Shown: positions 33,674 to 43,919 of the stretch, in pieces
Position numbering within the stretch: the first letter of the stretch is position 1
Layout: each line of letters opens with the position of its first letter
DNA from: Erigeron canadensis
Lineage: Eukaryota; Streptophyta; Magnoliopsida; Asterales; Asteraceae
Assembly: GCF_010389155.1 (NCBI RefSeq)
Contig: NC_057765.1
Coordinates: 4,154,001 to 4,218,000 of the forward strand
Length of the DNA stretch: 64,000 nucleotides
Direction of reading: 5' to 3'
Notes under the pieces: generated by a model
What the model saw: only the letters and a program-made list of their open reading frames with translations
Told to the model about the DNA's origin: nothing
The model's database searches: none
Position numbers and translations under genes: made by a program

Positions 33674-34110
33674 TTAGAACCATAAATCAAATTTAATTAT
33701 TTCATCTTTCTTAAATGACAATATTAATACTTATACTTTTTATAACTATACAAAAAAATCCCGCTTTATATTTAATTTACACTTTTTGATTTTCCATCAC
33801 AAATTTACACTTTTTACCCAATAATTCTAATAAAATATATTCAATAGATTAATAGCTAATATATATCCTAATAATAAAATAATACTATCTATCTTATATC
33901 TTATCCAATAGAATAATAGTTAATATCATATGAAAAAAACAAAGCATATTTTAATTTGAAATATTTAAAATATGTTTCATATAAAATATATAGATCAATT
34001 TTCTATTAATAAAAATAGTAAGTTATATTTTAAACCATAATAAAATAAAATTGAATATTAATAATAATGTTGTAACACCCTATATCTATAATATATATAT
34101 ATAGGGTTGG

Positions 34111-34274
34111 GAGTATGTGGTTGTTATGTACCTAACTTAGGTATAGAACTCCTCACATCTTGTTTTTTTAATCCATAAAATACATGGCGGGGCCATCATT
34201 TATTGAAAATATTAAAAAATTAGTATGTGAGTGGTTCTATGCCTAACTTAGGTACATGACAATTACACACTCAC
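34111..34274. mobile_element. MITE with 45-bp inverted ends
   Basis: Left arm GTTATGTACCTAACTTAGG and right arm CCTAACTTAGGTACATGAC within GAGTATGTGG...CACACTCAC. Absent from the H10b copy near 52850. Confidence 0.7.
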
Positions 34275-34300
34275 TTTTCTCACACACACACACACATATA

Positions 34301-34689
34301 TAGGGGGACAATCAAATAAGAACAATTTTAAAATAAGAACGGTGAGAACACCTTAAAATCATCATATTGATGCATTAAAAGTCCATAAAACTGACATAGT
34401 GCATAACTAATTATCATTATTTAAGTGTTTAACAACACATTGATTCATCAAAATCGAAAAAATCACGTTTTTTGTTGGATGCATCATTTTGATGAATATG
34501 CATCCAAGATGGATGCACAAAACAAAAAACATGATTATTTCGATTTTGACGGATGAATGTGTTGTTAATCACTTAAATAATTAAAATTAGTTATGCACTA
34601 TGTTAGTTTTATGGACTTTTAATACATCAAAATGATGTTTTTAAGGTGATCTCACCGTTCTTATTTTAAAAGTGTTCTCACCAGAGTGT

Positions 34690-34697
<8 letters not shown>
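34301..34697. mobile_element. Fold-back MITE, nearly full-length palindrome
   Basis: About 190-base arms on either side of about 34500. The ends are GGGGGACAATCAAATAAGAA and the complementary TTCTTATTTTAAAAGTG...GTTACCC. If transcribed it would form a very long stem and could feed small RNA production. Confidence 0.8.
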
Positions 34698-34698
<1 letters not shown>

Positions 34699-34730
<32 letters not shown>

Positions 34731-34732
34731 AG
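34699..34732. repeat. (TA)n microsatellite
   Basis: Pure AT dinucleotide run directly right of the fold-back MITE. Confidence 0.9.
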
Positions 34733-35260
34733 GTTTAGAAATTATCAACGACAGTATTGAGAAGGCCGAGTTTAGCTTAGGTGAGTGACAACTTAGGGAA
34801 CGTCAACTTTTAACATTGATCTGCAATTTTGGAGCATATGGTGACGAAAAAGTTGGGCTCTATTAAACAACATAAAATAAATTATCGAAATTAATAATAT
34901 ATAATTTAGCTTCCAAATATGCATGACTATTGTGATTACTATTATAAAGGAATTTGAAAAAAAATATAACGTTTTTACATACTAACTATATTATCAAAGT
35001 ACTGTACATTTACCCAAACAAAAAAACCCTTTTTTCAACCTTTTTTTTTTCTATTCTATTAAAAATAAAAACAACTTAAAATTTTTACTTTACCAATACA
35101 GGAGTTTATCTCAAAAATAATGTTTCCAAGCAAGTGATGTACTTCCAAAGAAGAGGCCTATGACAACAAAGTCAATGTTTGTATGTATTCTTTATTTATT
35201 AATATTTTGTAAGAACAAAATTATAAAAATACCCTTAAAAAAGTTTACATTGTACCAAAA

Positions 35261-36340
35261 TGGAGTGGGGACTCCATCCATAGTTATATTTCATAAATTT
35301 TGCAAAGTTATTATAGAATAAAATCTAAACACAATACTAATGCATTGTCTACGATGGATTCTAACTCAACAATTCAAAGTATTTAGGATATATTATTTTC
35401 TCTATTTCGATTGATAAAGATCACAACTTCATTGTTTTTTTTTTGTAGAAAGGGTAAGGGAGGAGAGGGGGTCAAACTCGGAAAATGAAATATAATGGAT
35501 CTACTGGAAGACAATTGTCAGGTAAAAAAGTGGGTGATTTAGGTTTTGGTGGTCTAGATACTCTTAATTTAGCATTGATAGTACAAATGGATATGACATG
35601 TGGTTCAAAATCTGAATTACGTTAGGTTTAAAATCATCAATGTGATTCATGGTTCTGAGTTTGCGTTCTTGTGTAAAACAAATGGGAATAATATATGGGC
35701 AAATATATGTTCCTCATTCTCTGACGCACACTCGATTGCTAGCCCCCTTAAGATGTTATTAAAGAACAGTTGGGAGTGAAAATAAGACAAGATTCACCAA
35801 ATTGGAGTGGAGACTCCATCCATGGTTATATTTCATAAATTTTGCAAAGTTATTATAGAATAAAATCTAAACACAATACTAATGCATTGTCTACGATGGA
35901 TTCTAACTCGGCAATTCAAAGTATTTAGGATATATTATTTTTCTCTATTTCGATGAATAAAGATCACAACTTCATTGTTTTTTTTTTTGTAGAAGGGGTA
36001 AGGGATGAGGGGGGTCAAACTCAGAAAATGAAATATAATGGATCTACTGGAAGACAATTGTCAGGTAAAAAAGTGGGTGATTTAGGTTTTGGTGGTCTAG
36101 ATACTCTTAATTTAGCATTGATATATACAAATGGATATGACATGTGGTTCAAAATCTGAATTACGTTAGGTTTAAAATCATCAATGTGATTCATGGTTCC
36201 GAGTCTGCGTTCTTGTGTAAAACAAATGAGAATAATATATGGGCAAATATATGTTCCTCATTTTCTGACGCACACTTGATTGCTAGCCCCCTTAAGATGT
36301 TATTAAAGAACAGTTGGGAGTGAAAATAAGACAAGACTTT
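35261..36340 (+). repeat. 542-base tandem duplication of LINE sequence
   Basis: TGGAGTGG.GACTCCATCCA starts at 35261 and again at 35803. The two units match almost base for base to about 35800 and 36340, differing by a few substitutions and small indels, so this is a recent event. The paralogue at 53430-53960 has a single unit. Confidence 0.9.
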
Positions 36341-36480
36341 GGAATGATCATTGGCTTGATGGTGACAATCTCGCAACTTAGTTTAAAAGGTTGTATGCCT
36401 TGGCACCATCTAAAGAATGTGTCATGTGTGATATTTTTATGGTATGACATGAAAATCCGAATGACATCGAGATATTTGTG
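35440..36480 (+). pseudogene. LINE reverse transcriptase C-terminal relic
   Basis: Plus-strand text GDLGFGGLDTLNLALI (twice), VIHGSE, then WNDHWLDGDNLAT, FKRLYALAPSKECVMCDI. This is the connection region of plant L1-type non-LTR elements, between the RT palm and the zinc-binding tail. It is broken by several stops and frameshifts. A similar relic is at 53600-54080. Confidence 0.8.
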
Positions 36481-36714
36481 ATGATATGGATAAACAATAA
36501 CTTTTGGCATTGAATAATTAATTTAAATTAGTAAGACTTAATGAGCAACACAATAAGTGTTTGTGAAATTATCAAGGTCAAAAAACAAATTTTAATAAAG
36601 TGAAATTGAATATTTTAATTTGTTAACTATTAGTTAAGAAAATAGTATTTTAGATATATATAAGTACTAGGTTTATGCTCGTCCGATGGACGAACTGAGT
36701 TTAAATATTAATAA

Positions 36715-37295
36715 ATAAACAAACTTTACGTAAGTTTTTATAAAAATATAATATATAAGTTGAAATGGTATTAACTTAGAAATAATATGACAAATCCTAA
36801 AAGGCATTGAAGTAATGCGATATCTGCACCCTATGAATGAACCCAAAACAAGCTAATTTAGGAACTTTAAATCAAAAAGAAAAAAATATACTAATTATAG
36901 TTAGAACTTTTAGGATTAGCCCTATGAATAAACCCAAAACAAGCTAATTTAAGAACATTAATTAAATAAATATACTTTACGTAAATTTTTATTAAAATAT
37001 AAAATATAAGTTGAAATGGCATTAACGTAGAAATAATATGACAAATCCTATAAGGCATTGAAGTAATGCGATATTTGCACCCTATGAATGAACCCAAAAC
37101 AAACTAATTTAGGAACTTTAAATCAAAAAGAAAAAAAAATACTAATTATAGTTAGAAATTTTAGGAGTAGCCCTATGAATAAACCCAAAACAAGCTAATT
37201 TAGGAACATTAATTAAATAAATATACTTTACGTAAATTTTTATAAAAATATAAAAATAAGTTGAAATGGTATTAACTTAGAAATACTTTGTAAAT
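36715..37295. repeat. About 252-base tandem repeats inside Helitron H9
   Basis: About 2.3 units; ACTTTACGTAA recurs at about 36723, 36972 and 37226. Each unit contains two half-related CCCTATGAATRAACCCAAAACAA strings. Confidence 0.85.
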
Positions 37296-37309
37296 ATAAA
37301 CAACTCAAT

Positions 37310-37690
37310 AAAAAACCGCAAAACAATTCAACATTGATAAAAACAGGTCAAAACTACCGAAATCAACTCAAAATTGTTGAAAAACAGCACAAAACTGCTA
37401 AAGAACTGCAAAACAGCTCAAAAAAAATGTTAAAAACTGCTGAAAAAATAGTGAAAAAACACTGAAAAAACTGCTGAAAACTGTTGGAAAAACTGTAGAA
37501 AAACTGTTGTAAAAACTGCTATAAACTGCTGAAAAAACCGCTAAAAACTGTTGAAAAACTGCTGAAGAACTGCTAAAGAATTGCAAAACAACTTTAGAAT
37601 GCTGAAAATAGCTCAAAACCTCTGAAAAACTGCAAAACAGCTCAAAAATAATTAAAAAACTCAAAATTACTGAAGTACAACTCAAAATCT
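37310..37690. repeat. Degenerate AAAACTGCTGAAAA minisatellite
   Basis: About 25-30 imperfect units of 10-14 bases in Helitron H9. The minus-strand open frame here (Phe/Ser/Val rich) is the translation of this repeat, not a gene. Confidence 0.85.
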
Positions 37691-38438
37691 TGGCGATACA
37701 CCACTAAATGTGTTTTATAGTATTGTACTATACAACACAATAAAGCATATTTGTTGGTGTATTGTCTAAAATAGATCACCACCCATTACTAATATCTTGA
37801 AGTTTCTGTTTTATCGTACATATTATTCGATAAAAAAATTACGCGTGTAATTCATTTTTTTCTTATATTATTTATTGTTAGAAATATTAACATGAATGAA
37901 TTGTAATAAATATTTATAAATAATAGCATAAGAAAAAAAATAAAATAACCCCGTTCAAGTAAAAATAAAATAAACCCGTTTCATAAATAAATCCGTTTAA
38001 TACGAAATAATACATGCAGATAAAGTGAAAAAAAAAGTATAAACTATGTTTCGGTCGGGTAATACAATAAAACTCGATTTATGTTTATCGACGTCTTGCC
38101 AGATGCAAACAACTCCACCCAATAAAAATTATTATCCCATCTCCATTGTGAATAATACAATAGACAGGAAAAGAAAGGGATGAAAGAGAAAAAGAGAAAG
38201 AAAGTGGAAAAAAAACAAATAAAGCTAATGAATAAAGGAAAAGACAAAATGTGTGAGTAAAAGTCTAAAATATCCTTTTAAGTAAAATTACTTAAAGTCA
38301 ACAGTCAAATATCTTAAAATAAAACTCATTCCTCTATTATATATAGTATAGATAAAAATATATTTACTCGCGTATTACGCGAGATAATAATCTAGTATAT
38401 ATATATATATATATCTAGAAAAAAGATTAATTCAAATT

Positions 38439-38517
38439 ACCCCGCCAAGATACGGTAACTCTTACACTTTACCCCATTTTACTTGGACAACAATAAATTT
38501 AATCATTACTATCTCTA
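38439..38517 (-). repeat. Degenerate M module (unit H)
   Basis: Keeps ACCCCGCCAAGATACGG and the following spacing to AATCATTACTATCTCT, which matches AATCATCACAGCCTCTCT of other modules. The left half and the L block are missing. The persistence of CCCCGCCAAGATACG in such a decayed copy marks it as the most constrained part. Confidence 0.55.
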
Positions 38518-40720
38518 AAAAGAGGATGTTTGGCAGGCAGAAATGCAGAATATAGTTTAGGAACGAGAAAGTAGAGTAATATATGTATCTATCATTATAT
38601 TTCCACCATTCCACAAAGAGAATGAAAAGAAACAAGGAAAGTAAGTACAGAAACTAAAGAATTAGTGTCACAAGAATCCCATGTTGATTTGAAGGAGTTG
38701 GTTTATGTGGGGTTTATCTCTTTGTATAAGACCGTTCATAACGGTTAAACTTGTTTTTCTCACAAACATCCTAAAGAGCATACCACCTCAACTTTCCATA
38801 ATATATCCATCCTTTCCTACAAATATCCAATTAATATATTGATATTAGCCAAATTATTCATGTTTTTGTTATACTTTTAATGGCTAATATTCTTTATTAG
38901 TTTGCATTTTAAGTCATTATCTATGTTAAATTGTCACTTAATATTTGCATAAGACTTTGTGTAGGTATTATGTGAAAATATGGCAAGTTGGAGCTGAAAC
39001 GGTGATTTGGTGATCAAAAATGAGACTTAGGATGCATGCGGATGAAGTGGTTTGACTTTTGGCGTGTTGATGAGCTGAACCGTTAGAAAAAGGACCAGAA
39101 TAGCTAGTGCAGATCTACCACCCGTTAGAAAAAGGACCAAGCTTGCAACAGATTCTATTACAGTTCGTTAGTAATATTCAAGGACCAACCAGGTGATGAC
39201 ACATGGCGCGTCTTTCTTATTCAAGTTTGTTGTTTCTGCTGCCATGGACCGAAAATGGGAATAGAAAGCAAAGCACTCTTATTGCATTATTCATGCGGGT
39301 CCCACCACTAAAGAACATGAAATTAATTAGCTAAGCTGATCAAGAGATGACATGTGGCGGAAAAGAAAAAAGGCTTAACACTTTTATTTTAAGGGACTTT
39401 CTTTTCAGCAAGTAACAGAAAGCAGAGGGGCTAAATCGGACAATTAGAAAATTCAGTTTGGGAATACCTTATATTCGATCAGGCAGTAACAAAAAAGGGG
39501 GAGCTGCTTATTATCAACATAACAGCAGCAACAGCTCGAGCTACACCAACACCACTTTTCTTTCTTTTTATTTATTTTTTTTATCTATCAACACCCACAT
39601 TTAAAAAACCCATATTATTATCATCCATCACCACCACCACCACCATCTCTATCCTAAATCTAAACCCACCATTTTCCTTATCCTAAAACTAAAGAGTGAC
39701 ACTTTGATTGAAAGATTTGGGGCTTTTTGTTGGAGTTGAAGATTGAAGATAGTTGCATTACATCCATCCATTCATCCATTATTTTCTATTTGTGGGTTGT
39801 AATTTCTACTCTTATTTTCACTTTTATAAACATGATTTGCATGTCTATGTGTGTATTTGATTGTTTGTGTTAATGATATGGAGTAATGATTCTTATATGT
39901 TTGCTTAGACAATATAATGTTTTTCCCTTGATTGATTGTGGTTGATTGGTTGATAAATGATAATTTGTGGATTTTGACTTCTTAGAGTCAAACTTTGACT
40001 AGTTATTGGTTAGGATTTACATTGTGGGTGGGTGTCATTTGCAATTGACCGATTGATTTGAAACTCATTTATTGATGAATAATTGTTTTTGCAATTGTTT
40101 GTTGCGGGAATAGTGAACGCGAAACCGAATGTTAATCTTGATTTCATGATTTGTCAAAGTTGTCTTTTTTCAACTAATAGGATGTGATACTACTAGAAAT
40201 GCAACCATTAAGTGTGTACATATTTTATTGGGGTTTGTTTTATTATAAAAAGGGGACACCCACCTTATGATCGAATGAACCAACATGAGTTGTTTTTAAT
40301 GCTTAGTTAACAAAGTCGGGGAATACTTGTGACCGCAATACTCGGATTTGTTAACACTAGTGGGTCTAAAATTGAAGTTTGGTATTAAAAGAGCAACCTC
40401 TAAATAGTAAATTGATATTTTGGCTTACGCCGCGCTCATGAAAAGTCAAGTTCCACAAGTTGTCGTTTGTCAACCCGGTTTTATTGTCTAATTGAATTAA
40501 CCATGATCATTGCACGATAGGGAAAACATGTCTAAGTAAACATATATGTTGATATTTGATTGTTTATTTTATTTTATTTGTTTTGTTTGTTTATTTACAT
40601 AGTTTAGTTGCCATTTTCATTTTATGTTTTTCTTTAGTTTAAAAATCAACCTTTCAAACTTTCTTTTAATCAACAAAATTCATTTCAAAATTTAAATAAT
40701 TCACCTAAGTTTTTAATTCA
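38518..40720. other. Region without a recognised gene
   Basis: More GC-balanced than its surroundings. It holds a direct repeat CCGTTAGAAAAAGGACCA (about 39079 and 39123), two ATGACA(C/T)(A/G)TGGCG motifs (39196, 39347) and, at 39500-39800, sequence resembling a plant 5' leader (pyrimidine-rich, (CAC)n). It may be a retroelement LTR or promoter remnant, but I see no decisive terminus. Confidence 0.3.
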
Positions 40721-40839
40721 CCACCTCTTTGTTCGACACCCGAGTCATATTTGCCATATACTTTTGTATTTGGTCGATTATTGACTTTCCATAATTTCCT
40801 TTCATTTTCCACCTCCATTATTATTGACTGCGGCCCGTT

Positions 40840-40885
40840 GATTTCCGACGACGTCATTTGGGCCCGCGTCATATATATACAATTA
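40840..40885 (+). promoter_or_regulatory. Promoter-like region
   Basis: GACGACGTCATTTGGGCCCG followed by CATATATATAC: a bZIP C-box-like GACGTCA, a TCP-type GGGCCC and a TATA box in plausible order, about 75-100 bases before an ATG. Recognised by pattern only. Confidence 0.35.
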
Positions 40886-40948
40886 TTATACATACACACA
40901 AACTCTCCCTCTCTCTTCATCCTTCACCATTTTTCCCCATAAACACTT

Positions 40949-41116
40949 ATGGATAGACACCTTTCATGTCATCATCCACAACAACACTCACCTTACAAAC
41001 ATCCTCCACCTCACCATGGAAATCCTACAAACATCCCCATTGTGGATAGTCTAAATGTATACTCGTATATAATTTGGGTTTTTGTTGACGTGAGAGAATC
41101 AGATTTGAATATATGA
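40949..41116 (+). CDS. Possible small or truncated ORF downstream of a promoter
   Basis: 55 codons starting MDRHLSCHHPQQHSPYKHPP, His/Pro-rich, ending in less convincing sequence. The start lies at a suitable distance from the TATA box. It may be the first exon of a gene whose rest was displaced when array sequence (41340 onward) arrived. No family recognised. Confidence 0.25.
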   Translation: MDRHLSCHHPQQHSPYKHPPPHHGNPTNIPIVDSLNVYSYIIWVFVDVRESDLNI

Positions 41117-41339
41117 TCATGAAAGAGAAGCAGAAATGAAAAACACTTAAAGATTTGGTTAACTACATACAAATTTGAAAAGTCTGTTAGTGATCAATTT
41201 TTCAGTTTAATAGGAAACCATGTATAAAAAGAAAAATATGTTTAGTAATCTAGTGATTCATCCCTTAATTAAAAAGACTAAATAATAGGCTTATAGTACA
41301 CATACACTAGTGATTTTAGCTTAATTACTCGTTTAAAAT

Positions 41340-42060
41340 CAAAGGTTTTAGAAACCTGGCTTGCAAATAGACATTTCTTCTACTTTACGGGTTTTGAAAA
41401 CATACGTCAGGAAGAGGTTTTGGACATGAGTTGTCTAGTTCACTTGATGGTTTATGGTTGCATCAGACCGTCAATATTTTGCTAGAAAGTTGTTGGAAAT
41501 CATACGAAATACAGAAAGAAAGAATAGTTAAATTCATATGGCTGCGAAATGCAATAACTAACAACAAATAGGTATCCCATAATGGCGAAATTGATAACAT
41601 AATTATAAAACTTATCTATTCAATAATTGATAATATGATCACCCTCTTGAATTTTTCCCGAAAAATGGCACCTCCAGTTATACTCGATCATACCGCGGGT
41701 GCATGCTATAGATGCAGCATTTATCCATTACCGATAACATGATCACTCTATTAAACTTTTACCGAAGAATGGCACCTCCGGTTGTACTCGGTCATACTAT
41801 AGGTGCATGCTATGGATGCAACACAAACACTAGAAGATCTCCTTTCATGCTTGCTCTCCTGTATAAATCCCTGTAGGAAGTGTTGAAGGTTATGAAGCCT
41901 GTACATCATACAAATAAGCATTGCAATTATGAGACACCGCTCAAAATGTTTACAATGGCATATGCAAATTTGGTGAAGGAGAAAGGGGGATGAAAATGAC
42001 AACTGAATCATGCAACATAACTAGTGCGCTGATTGTCAAAAAGTATTTGCAGCAGCAACT
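41340..42060 (-). repeat. Left-part copy of the array unit
   Basis: GAAACCTGGCTTGCAAATAG (41351), then two tandem versions of the GCATGCTATAGATGCA segment (41700 and 41805), then ACTAGAAGATCTCC and GTATTTGCAGCAGCAAC (42041). It corresponds to 22815-23290 of unit C and is split from the rest of unit I by LINE-containing DNA. Confidence 0.55.
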
Positions 42061-42429
42061 ACCCACCATACCTGGTGGACACAATCAAGAAACGGACATT
42101 CGCTTGTTTAATTCAGAAGTGACCTTCATTTTGTATCCGATGCAAGCTCACTGTATAGGTTTCGTGTTTGGTTTTAACAGGTTTCATGTCCTACCTGTTA
42201 AGACACGAATTTCGTGTCTTAATAGGTCCACACCTAGACCTGTTAAGTTATGTATGTATGTATATAATATATATATATATATGCCATACTTTTTTTTGAA
42301 CGGCCAACACATGTCCAACAAAACGTTATGACATAGTACATCCAACTAAATAAAACATATCAAACTTATACCGAAGTTTACACAAACAAGTTGGTCACCA
42401 AAGTTTACCCGAAAAATTGAATTCGATCC

Positions 42430-43050
42430 ACTCTCCCCATTGGATCTCTTTGTGTTTTAGTCTCGCCTTCAGCCAATGGAATCCAATATTTTTGATCTCT
42501 TGGATGATGAGGTCAGAACTAATACGCCTTCTATATGTTGTTCCGGGCTTTCCATAACCACCATAAGGACACTATAATGATAGCTATCACCCCTTTCCTC
42601 CAGTTTGCAGAGCCACATAGCTGTAAATGGAGGCCCAATAGGTCTTTTATCGAAGCAGGATAAAAAGAAGAGAGTCGACACCATTTTGCAATTTCCTTCC
42701 AGATTGTAAGAGCCACCAGGCAGTAGACAAATAGGTGCTCACTGTCTTCAAGCTCAAAATTGCAAAAACCACAGCCAAGGTTACTTGCAATAATCCCTTT
42801 CTTTACAAGTTCCGTCTTTGAGGGGAGTCTGTTGAGCCATAGTCTCCAACCAAACATATTCACCTTTAAAGGCAGCTAATTATTCCAGAAATAACACTCG
42901 CCATCATTATATGGATTTGGGGCAAGTAGCTTTTTCATTGAACGAACTGAGAGCATCTAACCCAGTTGGGTACTCATCCAATGGAAACTGAAACGAGTGA
43001 CTCCAGCCTCTGAAATCATTCGGTCACCTACACAACAAGCCTTTTGAGTT
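42430..43050 (-). pseudogene. LINE 3' end with zinc-binding (zf-RVT) domain
   Basis: Minus-strand text SVRSMKKLLAPNPYNDGECY, FWNN-stop-LPLKVNMFGWR, LNRLPSKTELVKKGI, GCGFCNFELEDSEHLFVYC, then IVSLWWLWKARNN and, in another frame, EIKNIGFHWLKARLK. The Cys/His pattern CxxC..H..C identifies the RT zinc-binding domain at the C-terminus of plant L1-type elements. One stop and one frameshift make it inactive. Confidence 0.85.
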
Positions 43051-43431
43051 TTATGCCATACTAAAAATGTGAACCCAGACACTTCTTTTTCATTATAGCC
43101 TTCCTTCCCGCCGTTTACTTTTTTTTCTCTCTATTCCCATTTTCCACTACAACAAATTAGAACATCAAATTTCACGTTTCACCCTACAAATTTAACCACC
43201 ACCACAACATCATCTTTAAATATCCATCCTTGCACCACAATTAGAACCGCCAGATTTACCTCGACGGAGAGATTTACCACATATAAAAACGACGACTACG
43301 AAGATTTTCCGGCAAGTATTTTCCGATGAGATGCAACTGAAAAATTCCGATGAGATACAACACGACTTTTTTTCGATTTGATCTAAAACTTTTCAGTTTC
43401 GATTTCCGATTATCAGTTGTATTTATTGTTT

Positions 43432-43433
<2 letters not shown>

Positions 43434-43497
<64 letters not shown>
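43434..43497. repeat. (TA)n microsatellite
   Basis: About 31 pure TA units, the longest dinucleotide run in the window. Confidence 0.95.
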
Positions 43498-43501
<4 letters not shown>

Positions 43502-43919
43502 TTGACTTTTAAGTTTATGATGGTGTAATCGCTTGTAATGCCAGATTAATTTTTTGGGTATAAAAGATAACATATTTGTGATTGTGTTATCTAAATCGGA
43601 TATATAGTACTTTTGTTATTTCCTTCCCAATATTTCTCAGATCTACTTTTATATATGAAGTAGATGATTGATTAGCTAGCAGCTGGGTTTGTTAAGTTTG
43701 GGTTCGTATTCGATATAATTTATTGATTGGTCTGACAATTAGAAGGTTGGAGATTGTTTTGCTCGTTAACGGGTTCTTAACATATCCCTTATCGTGTTAC
43801 CTGGTAATTTTCGTGTCGTGTTCGTGTTTGAAAAAAAAAATGACACGATAACTTATCATGTCGTGTTCGTGTCCAGCCCTAACAGGTGTCATGTCTTAAC
43901 AGGTCGTGTTGGATCTGTT

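Larger units (their letters stand above)
36667..38352 (-). mobile_element. 1.69-kb non-autonomous Helitron (H9) with empty site
   Basis: Read on the minus strand: A|TCTATACTATATATAATAG at the 5' end; 3' hairpin TCGTCC-ATC-GGACGA, then GCATAAAC and CTAG|T. Host flanks are AAGTA and TAAAAATATATTTACTC. The H10b copy near 54270-54290 reads AAGTATAGAAATATATTTACTC without the element, so insertion was exactly between A and T with no target duplication. No RepHel protein is encoded. It contains two internal tandem arrays. Confidence 0.85.
33370..38395 (+). mobile_element. Large composite Helitron, copy 1 (H10a)
   Basis: 5' candidate TCTAGCAATATATATATAAT, followed by CTAAATTCATTCTTAAACAA. 3' hairpin CTCGCG-TATTA-CGCGAG (38367-38383), then CTAG|T. 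A second copy (49339-54316) has the same 5' text, the same 3' hairpin region and the same interior but different outer flanks, so the unit moved by itself. It carries a LINE fragment and has been hit by three MITEs and Helitron H9. The 5' boundary is an inference. Confidence 0.45.

Noticed and set aside
36715..37295. CRISPR-like direct repeats
   Set aside because: Units of about 252 bases in eukaryotic DNA, no short repeats with unique spacers; they are internal Helitron repeats.
37398..37685. Phe/Ser/Val-rich 95-residue protein on the minus strand
   Set aside because: It is a translated minisatellite inside Helitron H9 with no other coding signal.
41990..42331. 113-residue plus-strand frame
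   Set aside because: It crosses a decayed array segment, a TE-like palindromic region (AGACACGAATTTCGTGTCT) and a TA tract. No coherent protein.
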